From: Anaerolineales bacterium
GTDB taxonomy: Bacteria; Chloroflexota; Anaerolineae; 4572-78; NAK82
Direction of reading: 5' to 3'
DNA: 35,955 bases
Assembly (NCBI GenBank): GCA_020343875.1
Contig: CP070811.1
Span: 2,783,539 to 2,819,493, forward strand
This document shows positions 26,103-33,800 of this stretch, piece by piece. Numbering within the stretch: the first letter of the stretch is position 1; each line of letters opens with the position of its first letter. The notes below the pieces were generated by a model that was given only the letters and a program-made list of their open reading frames with translations, did no database searches and was not told where the DNA came from. Position numbers and translations under genes: made by a program.

Positions 26103-26956
26103 GTGGCTACCTCCAACTCTTTGCGCCGGATAATCTCCGCTACGATTTCCTCAACGGTCAGCAAATTGGGAGGGAATGTCTCATCGCGTTGGTGAAGCGC
26201 ATATGAGAGTTCTGTCACCTGGGGCACATCCAATTGAAGTGCACGCAGTTCTTCCACCTGGCTGAACACTTCTCGGGGGCTACCTTGGGTCACGGTACGA
26301 GCTGCCTCCATCACAACGATACGGTCGCCTTCTACCGCTTCGTGCATATAGTGGGTGATAGCGATAATTGTAGTTCCTGCCTGGTTGAGACGGCGTACGG
26401 CGCTGAGCACTTCCTCTCGGCCAGCCGGGTCAAGCATTGAAGTGCTCTCGTCGAGAATGAGCACTTGGGGCTTGAGTGCCATTGCGCCGGCGATAGCCAC
26501 TCGCTGTTTCTGTCCGGCAGACAGCAGGTGCGGCGCTCGATGGCGGAAATTCTGCATGTCTACCACGTCTAGCGCCCAGTCTATTCGCTCCCGCAATTCG
26601 TCTTCTGGTACACCCAGGTTCGCTGGCCCGAAGGCCACGTCCTCTTCTACCACCGTAGCCACAATTTGGTTGTCGGGGATCTGGAAGACCATGCCAACCG
26701 TGCTACGAATGGTTAGAGTATGGGCGCCATTTTTGGTGTTCATACCGTTGACCCATACATCGCCTTGGGTGGGTAACAACAGAGCATTCAGGTGCTTGGC
26801 CAGCGTAGACTTGCCTGAGCCGTTGTGTCCCACGATGACCAGATACTCGCCTGGCATAACTTCCAGATTTATGTCGGTGAGGGCGACGATGGGGTTTTCG
26901 GATTGGGCGTTGTACGCGAAATGGACATTTTCAATGCGAATGATGGGCTCTGTCAA
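26099..26956 (-). CDS. ecfA1: ECF transporter ATPase 1
   Basis: ABC ATPase of 285 aa, CbiO/EcfA type. Walker A is GHNGSGKST, the signature is LLSAGQKQRVAIAGA, Walker B is VLILDESTSMLDP and the H-loop is AITHYMHEA, all intact. The start codon is TTG, preceded by a strong GGAGG 7 nt upstream. It is the first protein-coding gene of the ECF operon, behind a consensus promoter and a leader of about 275 nt. It overlaps a possible short leader reading frame at its start. Confidence 0.93.
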   Translation of the reverse strand: MTEPIIRIENVHFAYNAQSENPIVALTDINLEVMPGEYLVIVGHNGSGKSTLAKHLNALLLPTQGDVWVNGMNTKNGAHTLTIRSTVGMVFQIPDNQIVATVVEEDVAFGPANLGVPEDELRERIDWALDVVDMQNFRHRAPHLLSAGQKQRVAIAGAMALKPQVLILDESTSMLDPAGREEVLSAVRRLNQAGTTIIAITHYMHEAVEGDRIVVMEAARTVTQGSPREVFSQVEELRALQLDVPQVTELSYALHQRDETFPPNLLTVEEIVAEIIRRKELEVAT

Positions 26957-27027
26957 GACGGTACCTCCTGCGGCCGAATGCTTCGGCTTGAGAGGGAAGA
27001 TATTGGAGGGCGTTGTGATTGCTGCAT
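26953..27027 (-). CDS. Possible 24-aa leader peptide overlapping ecfA1 start
   Basis: A short frame (starts MQQSQRPP, ends EVPS) has a GAGGAG ribosome-binding site 6-7 nt before its ATG. Its TGA shares TTGA with the ecfA1 TTG start. Its translation would pass through the ecfA1 Shine-Dalgarno, so it could couple or control ecfA1 translation. No vitamin- or metal-related residue pattern is seen. It may be chance. Confidence 0.3.
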   Translation of the reverse strand: MQQSQRPPISSLSSRSIRPQEVPS

Positions 27028-27096
27028 AGCAGTCTCCTCATGACGACCAGCATGTTTCCAGGACTAGAAAGGTGCGAAGTAGTGAGAAGGAAGAAG

Positions 27097-27116
27097 GACG
27101 GGGCCGCCACCCCGTC
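27097..27116 (-). other. GC-rich hairpin in ECF operon leader
   Basis: GACGGGG (27097-27103) pairs with CCCCGTC (27110-27116) across a 6-nt loop. On the transcript it is followed by a pyrimidine-rich CCTTCTTCCTTCTC. It could be an attenuator or part of a riboswitch expression platform; no known aptamer motif was recognised in 26957-27238. Confidence 0.4.
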
Positions 27117-27238
27117 GGCAAAGAGTCATGTATTTCTGCCGCCTCAGCCGCCAGGGTGATCTTAGCAGCGTTCGAGAGTGGTGCAGACAGTTGGTATTCA
27201 GCGAAAGCTCACGGCTAAGTCAAGGTCTATGGCGAGAT

Positions 27239-27266
27239 ATTATACTCGGAGTGAGTAAGATGTCAA
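27239..27266 (-). promoter_or_regulatory. Consensus sigma-70 promoter of the ECF operon
   Basis: TTGACA (27261-27266) and TATAAT (27239-27244) on the - strand, both perfect matches, with a 16-bp spacer. Transcription would begin near 27232, giving a leader of about 275 nt before ecfA1. Confidence 0.75.
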
Positions 27267-27305
27267 GGCCATCCGCGCTCCCATCCAGAATTTCCTAAGC
27301 GCCTC

Positions 27306-27334
27306 TTGACAAACGGCGCAAATTGGTGTATCAT
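27306..27334 (+). promoter_or_regulatory. Promoter of arsR-arsM
   Basis: TTGACA (27306-27311) and TATCAT (27329-27334) with a 17-bp spacer. The -10 box is inside the left arm of the operator palindrome, which suits repression by an ArsR protein. Confidence 0.7.
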
Positions 27335-27364
27335 ATAGATGTATTTATGAGTGTCTATATGATA
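27329..27364 (+). promoter_or_regulatory. ArsR-type operator palindrome
   Basis: Perfect 11-bp arms TATCATATAGA (27329-27339) and TCTATATGATA (27354-27364) with a 14-bp spacer. They cover the -10 box and the predicted transcription start. ArsR-family repressors typically bind AT-rich interrupted palindromes like this. Confidence 0.65.
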
Positions 27365-27375
27365 GGATGGAGGAT

Positions 27376-27690
27376 ATGTCATCTGATCCGGTTGCCTTTG
27401 GCAAAGCCATAGCCGACGGGACGCGCCAGAAGATAATGCGGTTACTTTGATGTCGTGAACTATGTGTGACTGACCTGGTGACCGAGATGAGAAACGTCAG
27501 CCAACCCACGGTGTCCCATCACCTACAGATCCTTAAGACAGCTGGCCTGGTCGACACCCGGCGCGAAGGCAAACAGGTATACTATAGCCTGCGTCAAGAA
27601 GCAGTTGCGGACTGCTGCCGTGTTATCGTGCGGCGATATGCCCCTGAGGTAGATTTGACCGAATCCGAAACGCCCCCTCCAGAGAAATAG
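27376..27690 (+). pseudogene. arsR: ArsR-family arsenic repressor with one in-frame TGA
   Basis: Read through one TGA (27448-27450), the frame gives a 104-residue winged-helix ArsR repressor. It has FGKAIADGTRQKIMRLL, then the stop, then CRELCVTDLVTEM and the recognition helix VSQPTVSHHLQILKTAGLV. The wing is REGKQVYYSL and the tail contains ADCC. GGAGG precedes the ATG. The stop falls just before the Cys residues of the metal-sensing helix (ELCVTDL), and everything else is intact. It could be a fresh nonsense mutation, a sequencing error, or UGA recoded as selenocysteine replacing a Cys. A truncated product could start at the GTG at 27466. It precedes arsM and an operator. Confidence 0.75.
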
Positions 27691-27704
27691 CTATCGCGCA
27701 TCTT

Positions 27705-27720
27705 GGAGCCCTACGGCTCC
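27705..27720 (+). terminator. Small hairpin between arsR and arsM
   Basis: GGAGCC (27705-27710) and GGCTCC (27715-27720) around a 4-nt loop, followed by CCTTTATT. A weak intrinsic terminator or attenuator between the two genes. Confidence 0.4.
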
Positions 27721-27733
27721 CCTTTATTGGCTG

Positions 27734-27751
27734 GACATATAGATATATGTC
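27734..27751 (+). promoter_or_regulatory. Second arsenic operator-like palindrome
   Basis: GACATATA and TATATGTC around GA form a perfect 18-bp palindrome 28 bp before the arsM start. It shares CATATAGAT with the arsR operator, so the same repressor may bind at both sites. Confidence 0.5.
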
Positions 27752-27779
27752 GATTTATCAATTTGAAAGGAGACAAATC

Positions 27780-28610
27780 ATGTCTGAAAAAGTCATCCAC
27801 CCCGAAGAGGTCCGCAGTTATGTGCGTCAGCGATATGGCCAGATTGCGCGTGATTTTGAAGGGGCCTCCGCCAGTTGCTGCGGACCGAGTGACTGCTGTG
27901 GTAACACCAGCTCGAACGTCACTTTCGCGGACACCATGTATGAGACCCCTGACGTGGCCGAGCTGCCCTTTGAGGTGACCGGCTTGTCGCTGGGTTGTGG
28001 CGACCCGGTCACCCTGGCCGCGTTGCAGCCGGGCCAGACGGCGCTAGACCTGGGTTCCGGGGGCGGCATCGATTGCTTCCTGGCTGCCAAACAGGTCGGC
28101 CCCACTGGGCATGTCATCGGCGTTGATATGACCGCCGATATGATCGAAAAAGCAAGGGCCAATGCCCGCAAGGTGGGGATTGAGAACGTCGAGTTCCGCC
28201 TGGGAGAGATCGAGCACCTGCCGGTGGCCGACGAGTCGGTGGATGTAATCATCTCCAATTGCGTCATTAATCTGTCCCCCGATAAGCCCCAGGTTTTCCG
28301 AGAGGCATACCGTGCTTTGCGGCCTGGTGGCCGGCTGGCGGTGAGCGACATTGTGACGCGCATCGAATTGCCTTCTCAGATCAAGCAAGACCTGGGCTCG
28401 TGGGCGGCTTGTGTGGCGGGGGCCTGGGTAGATAAGGACTATGTGGCGGCTATCGAAGCAGCCGGCTTTGTGGATGTGACGATCGAGGAGAAGGTGGTGG
28501 ACGATGCCATCATCGAGGATGCCGTGGCCCAGTTTGAGTTGGAGATTAACCCTGCCGCTGCTAGAAGTATTGGCTATAGTGCCCGTGTGACGGCTAGGAA
28601 GCCGGGTTGA
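27780..28610 (+). CDS. arsM: Arsenite S-adenosylmethionine methyltransferase
   Basis: Protein of 276 aa that methylates As(III) using SAM, giving volatile or less retained methylarsenicals. The SAM site is LDLGSGGGIDCFLAA. The As-binding cysteines are Cys73 (LGCGDPV), Cys161 (ISNCVINL) and Cys211 (WAACVAGA), matching the three conserved Cys of ArsM. A Cys-rich N-terminal segment CCGPSDCCG (33-41) adds further thiols. The start has AAAGGAGA about 8 nt upstream. It follows arsR, and the two are likely co-regulated. It is complete, unlike arsR. Confidence 0.96.
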   Translation: MSEKVIHPEEVRSYVRQRYGQIARDFEGASASCCGPSDCCGNTSSNVTFADTMYETPDVAELPFEVTGLSLGCGDPVTLAALQPGQTALDLGSGGGIDCFLAAKQVGPTGHVIGVDMTADMIEKARANARKVGIENVEFRLGEIEHLPVADESVDVIISNCVINLSPDKPQVFREAYRALRPGGRLAVSDIVTRIELPSQIKQDLGSWAACVAGAWVDKDYVAAIEAAGFVDVTIEEKVVDDAIIEDAVAQFELEINPAAARSIGYSARVTARKPG

Positions 28611-28721
28611 TGGCAGGCGTCCGTCGGCTAGGGTGAATATCGTTCTTCAAGGAGCTTTCAAGCTTACCTATTGACTCCCCACGGCTCGTGTAAAGTCGCG
28701 GAGGAGCAGCGCTGCAGGAGT

Positions 28722-28781
28722 ACGCGATTGGGAATCGGGCCTACGAAGAGGCCAGCTGTAGCCGCGATTTTCCAATCGCGT
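28722..28781. repeat. Intergenic inverted-repeat element
   Basis: ACGCGATTGG at 28722-28731 has its perfect complement at 28772-28781, and the inner bases extend the pairing with one mismatch. An inner hairpin (GGCC ... GGCC) sits near the middle. The structure resembles short dispersed palindromic elements of Chloroflexota-like genomes. The region 28611-28881 otherwise has no gene. Confidence 0.5.
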
Positions 28782-28796
28782 CGCTGCGGCTGAACT

Positions 28797-28818
28797 GTCA
28801 AGCTATTTTGCACAAGCC
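28797..28818 (+). repeat. Dispersed 22-bp repeat, copy 2
   Basis: Matches 17374-17395 at 20 of 22 positions. It lies just after the inverted-repeat element, suggesting a common composite element. Confidence 0.4.
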
Positions 28819-28881
28819 CTGGTTGATTCCCCAAGGGGTCTGCGAGTTAGCCTTGACAAGGCGATGGAAGGAGCAAATCCA

Positions 28882-29112
28882 GTGCTAAGTCCGTATCAAG
28901 CCCAGATGATCGCCTGGGAGCGTATGAAAGATGCCATACGCGAGGCAGAACAGGATCGGCTGGTCCGGTTGGCCAAAAGCCCCAGGCAGGTTCGAAAATG
29001 GAGGCTGCCGACGAGGCAAACTCTCGGCAGCTTGTCGACGCTCTTTGCACGACGGCAGACAAGCCCTGCATTTGATGTAGCTGCTCGATCAGATGCCCCG
29101 AGTTGTTGCTAA
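28882..29112 (+). CDS. Small basic hypothetical protein
   Basis: A 76-aa protein with an N-terminal amphipathic helix (SPYQAQMIAWERMKDAIREA) followed by an Arg/Lys-rich segment. The GTG at 28882 has AAGGAG 8 nt upstream and is preferred to the ATG at 28864. No function is recognised. Similar small helical-basic proteins are found next to other genes in related genomes, but I cannot confirm this here. The Cys-Cys end and its place after arsM might be accidental. Confidence 0.45.
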   Translation: MLSPYQAQMIAWERMKDAIREAEQDRLVRLAKSPRQVRKWRLPTRQTLGSLSTLFARRQTSPAFDVAARSDAPSCC

Positions 29113-29152
29113 CTTAGTATGAATGACTGTCTGGAGACCGGCGATTATCAAA

Positions 29153-29231
29153 TTGGACACAGATCAACACAGATTCGCACAGATATAGATCTTCAAATCT
29201 GTGTGCGCAGCCTGTGTGAATCTGTGTCCAA
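29153..29231. repeat. Inverted repeat with a 10-bp periodic CACAGAT unit
   Basis: The outer arms are 29153-29171 and 29213-29231, complementary at 17 of 19 positions, ending TTGGACACAGAT / ATCTGTGTCCAA. Inside the left half, CACAGAT occurs three times at a spacing of ten bases. No gene spans it. It may be a palindromic dispersed element or a protein-binding array. Confidence 0.6.
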
Positions 29232-29310
29232 AAAGATTCCTGCCAGACACCTCAGTGACCAATAGCTCTCTGAGGAAAAGTCCTCCAAACCTGATGCTTG
29301 AACGAACTGG

Positions 29311-30009
29311 CTAATCAGCTGCGCCCGGTCGCTCCAGGTTAATGACCCGGTAGCTCTCGGCGTATGCCAGTCCTTTTTCTTGCCCAGTTTCGGCGCCCCA
29401 TTCCTTAACCATCTCGGTGGGGTCCCAGTCTCCCATTTGGCTGGCGTGCTGCTTGAGAGCAACAATCTTCTGCTCAATGGTCTCTGTCACGTCTACCCAT
29501 ACGTTTGGTTTGTCATTGCCAAACACGTACACCTTCAGTACCCGGTGTGGAGCGCCGGCCTCTGGCCACAACAACGGCATAGCACTGGCTGGCATGGTTG
29601 CGTCGAGGGCTGCCTGCGCCGCCGCGCGATGGTCGGGGTGGTTGATGTAATCGTCACCTATAAACATCGTCGTCGGGTCCCAGGTGATGATAGCCTCGGG
29701 CTTCACTTGGCGGATGGCACGCACCAGGTCACGCCTTAGATCAAGTGTGGGTTGTAATAGTCCGTCGTCGTAGCCCAGGAACAATACCTGGCTGACGCCT
29801 AAGGCAGCGCACGCCGCGCGTTGTTCTGTGCGTCGGATTTCGGCCAGTTTCTCGCGTGTCATACCCGGCTCGTGTGAACCGGTGTTGCCGTCGGTGCAAA
29901 TCACGTAGGTTACCCGGCAACCAGCCTTTGCCCACGCCGCCACCGTGCCGGCCACGGTGAACTCGGCATCGTCAGGGTGAGCTACGATCACCATGGCTGA
30001 CTCAGGCAT
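29311..30009 (-). CDS. PIG-L/LmbE family N-deacetylase
   Basis: Zinc-dependent deacetylase of 232 aa of the PIG-L superfamily (MshB, BshB and LmbE relatives). The hallmark VAHPDDAEF is at the N-terminus, with Asp as catalytic base and His/Asp as metal ligands. The third metal histidine fits NHPDHRAA. Substrates in this family are N-acetylglucosamine conjugates, including thiol precursors or glycolipids. The ATG at 30009 is preferred to 30024 because GGAAGGGAA sits just before it. The gene is followed by the inverted repeat at 29153-29231. Confidence 0.9.
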   Translation of the reverse strand: MPESAMVIVAHPDDAEFTVAGTVAAWAKAGCRVTYVICTDGNTGSHEPGMTREKLAEIRRTEQRAACAALGVSQVLFLGYDDGLLQPTLDLRRDLVRAIRQVKPEAIITWDPTTMFIGDDYINHPDHRAAAQAALDATMPASAMPLLWPEAGAPHRVLKVYVFGNDKPNVWVDVTETIEQKIVALKQHASQMGDWDPTEMVKEWGAETGQEKGLAYAESYRVINLERPGAAD

Positions 30010-30189
30010 GCCATTCCCTTCCATACTTTTTCATCCCCCGCTATTGGATATCAGATAAGTCTGTTGTTACAACACTCTGCCCATCGCCAGGATACTAGCT
30101 TTCCGTGTGTTTCCCCTGAGAGACCAACCTCAACCTTCCTATCGCGACTGGGTGGGCCGAAACAAATGTAATCAAGGGTCCAGCGTGAA

Positions 30190-30789
30190 TCAAGCTTTCT
30201 CTGCTAGCGCCGAACGCAGGCTGGTCCCCCATGCACGGATGGCCTCCCAGTCCCGAAAGTCGCCTGGCCGGGCGCCGATGATTAACATGACAAACAACAT
30301 GTGCAGAAAGTTCAGCTCGGTATACACCAACGTGCCCCCAAAGAAAGCCACGCTAACCGGTTTAACCTTTGGTGTTTTCTTCAAAACCGGGCTTAGATAG
30401 TTCGATGGGGTGGCGTACCTTTCTCTGAGACTCAGCTTGCCTGGGTTTTGTGGCGGCTTTGGCAGATAAGGATCACAGTAGATGGGAACCTCATGGATGC
30501 TTTCCTGAGATGTTTGGGTTAGATTCAACGCGGTGATGAAATAGGCTACGGGCATCTGGCTCAAGACACCTTGATGCTTCTTCACGAATCTCACTGCCTC
30601 TCTATGCCACCCCATAATCAAGGGGCCGCCCACCACCACAGCGTCGTAGAGGCTGATGTCCCCCACCTCCTTGATCTGGTGCACGTCCACCTGCGTTCCC
30701 TCTTGACCCAACGTTTCCCCGATGGCCTGGGCCACCTGGGTGGTGGAGCCGGACAAAGTGGCGTATGCCACCAGTATCTTGCTGCCCAT
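30190..30789 (-). CDS. Flavodoxin-domain protein (HemG-like)
   Basis: Protein of 199 aa. It has a flavodoxin fold start (ILVAYATLSGSTTQVAQAIGE), the FMN phosphate loop, and the second FMN-binding strand VVVGGPLIMGWHREAVRFV. It resembles the protoporphyrinogen oxidase HemG-like flavodoxin domain family, and a quinone-dependent oxidoreductase role is possible but not shown. A helix near residues 160-170 is apolar. It lies 48 bp after the kinase gene on the same strand and 180 bp before the PIG-L start. Confidence 0.82.
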   Translation of the reverse strand: MGSKILVAYATLSGSTTQVAQAIGETLGQEGTQVDVHQIKEVGDISLYDAVVVGGPLIMGWHREAVRFVKKHQGVLSQMPVAYFITALNLTQTSQESIHEVPIYCDPYLPKPPQNPGKLSLRERYATPSNYLSPVLKKTPKVKPVSVAFFGGTLVYTELNFLHMLFVMLIIGARPGDFRDWEAIRAWGTSLRSALAEKA

Positions 30790-30837
30790 CCGCTTTCTCC
30801 TCCTTGCAGTCGTGATCCTCTCGTCATTGGCCAGGCG

Positions 30838-33800
30838 CTACATAAGCCACACTGGAACCTGCTCTAGTGCGTAATCCACCGCCTGCTCCATCGTCATGGC
30901 CCGTCCCTCCGCCCAAGCAGCCCCAAGGGCTGCCTGGTCCAGTTGTTCCCGCACCAGGATCACGTAGCGGTCATATTCGGCCTGGTCCGCGGCAGCCAGG
31001 CCACCGCCGGTGGCTTGAAACAGCCCTTCTGCCGCTCCGAACAGCCGAGCTGCCCTGCCCGCGGTCGCCTGTTGCCCCTCGGACGCAGCCACCCCGGCCA
31101 ATCCTATCAGGCACTCGATGACACCATGCTTTCGCTTCAGCTTCTGGTACAGGACCAGGCTCTCCTCAAAGAACGCGGCCGCTTGCCGCCTATCCCTCTG
31201 GCGGAGCACCACGTACGCCAGATTATGAAGTATCAAGGCATTATGGACTCTGCTACCCAACTCCCGGAATAGGGCCAAGCTCTCTTCGTAGAGCGCGGCT
31301 GCCCGATCATAATCACCCTGACAACGGGCCATCTCTCCTAGCGAGTTGAGCAACGCGGCGATGCGGAGCTTGTCACCCAATTCTCGGGCCAGCGCCAGGC
31401 CTTCTTTGTAAAGAGCCTCCGTCCGCCGGTAGTCCCTTTGCTGGAGCGTCACGTTCCCTAGCTCTTGCAGCCGGGTAGCGATGTCGCGTTTGTTGCCTGT
31501 TTCCCGGGCCAACCCCAGGCTCTGTTCGAGCAGAGCTATCGCTCGCCCAGAATCGCCCTGTATCCAGGCCAGGCGGCCTAGCGAGGCGAGGGCCTCTGAG
31601 ATGCCCGGCCTGTCATTTAGCTCCCGGGCCAGCGCCAGGCTCTGCTCATAGTACGCTGCCGCCTCTTCGTGATGGCTTTGTCCTACGGCCACGTTCCCTA
31701 GTTCGCGCAGTGCACGGGCGATGCCCTGTCTGTCCGGAGGGTCCAGTTGGCGATACAGGTCCAAGCTCTGCCGGAGAAGCATCGCCGCCCGTTCGGGGTC
31801 TTCCTGCATACGGCCCGCTAACCAGAACGCCTTGGCTCGTACCGGTGGGGAAGCGGCGTTGATCTCTTTCGACGCTCTGTCGAGCCATCGGCGCGCCTCC
31901 GTCCAATAACCGCGTATGCGCCAGAACTGTCCCAAGGCTACGGTCAACCTCAGCCCCAGTTCTGCATCCGCCCCCTCACGTTCCAGCGCCCACCCCAGCG
32001 CCGTCCGCAGGTTGTCGTGCTCCATCTCCAACCGGTTCAGCCAGGCCAACTGCTCTGGACCAGTCAGTCGAGGCTCGGCCTCCTCCGCCAGCGCTGTGAA
32101 GAACGTTGCGTGTCTCCGATGGATCTCTTCCATCTCCCCCCTGCCGTGGGCGGCTAACTGTTCCAACGCATACTGGCGGACGCTTTCCAGCATCTCGAAG
32201 CGTGGCTCCCCATGCACATCACACGGCTTGAGCAGGCTCTGGCCCACCAATGACTCTAGCCCATTCAGCACGTCCAGTTGGGCGGCCTCGTCCCGCCTGG
32301 CCTGGCCCACATGGGCCAGGGGGTCTGGCCAAGGATCGCCTAATGGATTGCACACCACCTCCGCCGCCGTCAGTGTGGAGCCGGGGCAAAACACGGCCAA
32401 CCGCTGAAACAATGTCTTCTCATGGGCATCCAGCAGGTCATAACTCCAATCAATCGTGGCGTGCAGTGAGCGATGCCGGACCGGCAGGTCTTTGGCTCCC
32501 CCCGTGAGCAGCCTGAACCGGTCCCCCAATTGACCCAGCATCTTCTGCACTGACAGCAGCCGCACGCGCGCCGCCGCCAACTCAATCGCCAACGGCAGAC
32601 CGTCCAGGCGCTGGCAAATCTCCGCCACCACCAGCCCGTTCTCGTCGGTGATAGCGAAATCTGGTTTGACCGCCCGTGCCCGCTGGACAAATAACTGCAC
32701 CGCTTCGACTTGCGTCAGCCTTTCAAGGGGCAATGATTCCTTTGGATCGGGGGTGGCCAGCGCTGGAACTGGATAGTCGTGCTCACCGTACACCCGCAGG
32801 GACGCTCGGCTGGTCACCAAAGCTTTCAACCGGGGCGCAGCCGACAGCAGGCCGCTCACCATCGGACCGGCTTCCGTCACCTGCTCGAAGTTGTCCAGCA
32901 TCAACAAAATGTGCTTGTCCCGCAGGTAGTCTTTCAAGGCTGCCAGCAAGGGCCCGTCCTGGGCACCTGGGCCGGGCTGGGGGGCACCCTCCACCTCGCG
33001 AACCTGGAGCGTCTGGGCGATGGTGGGCAGAACCAGCGCCGGATCGCTGACCGACCCCAGCGAGACGAAGAACACGCCATCTTGGAAGTGATCCAGCAGG
33101 CCAGCCGCCACCTGCAAGCCCAGGCGTGTTTTGCCCGTGCCCCCCGGGCCGGTGAGCGTCAGCAGACGCACATCGGAATGAGTCAGTTGCCCCTGCACGG
33201 CGGCTAACTCGACCTGGCGTCCGATGAAGGGGGTGGCTTGCGCGGGCAGGTTGTTGGGGCACAGACCTAAAATCTTGGGGCTTTCCGGAGCACGCGCGGC
33301 CGGGGCGTCTTCGGACCGTGACAGGTCTTCCAGGCCGCGGCGCACTTCGGCCGCCGACGCCGGTCGCTCTTCGGGTTGCTTGCTCAAGAGCCGGATGATG
33401 AGGTTGTCCAGCCCGGATGGGATCTCGCTATTGTGCGTACTGGGCGGAATGACTGGGGCGTGCACATGTTGTGAGATGACGGCCAGCAGATCGTCACCCG
33501 TGAAAGGCAACTGTCCAGTCACCAACTCGTACAACATAACGCCCAGCGCATACAAATCCGCCCGGTGATCAATCTCGCCCCCCAAGGCTTGCTCCGGCGC
33601 CAGATAGAACACCGTGCCTACGATCGCCCCTTCCGTGGTCAGTCGCGAGGCGGCGGTGCGGGCCAGACCAAAGTCGGTCAGTTTGGCGGTCCCGTCAGGG
33701 GCAATCAGCACATTCTCCGGCTTCAGGTCGCGATGGATGATGCCGTGGGCGTGGGCGTGTTCGAGGGCAGCGCACACCTGCCTGGCAATCGAGAGGATCT

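Noticed and set aside
27085..27130. T-box-like motif GGGTGG in the ECF leader
   Set aside because: The conserved T-box core and specifier structures are missing, and the bases are explained by the GC-rich hairpin.
26957..27238. TPP or cobalamin riboswitch upstream of ecfA1
   Set aside because: No CTGAGA/ACC..CTGATC pair and no cobalamin box were found in the leader.
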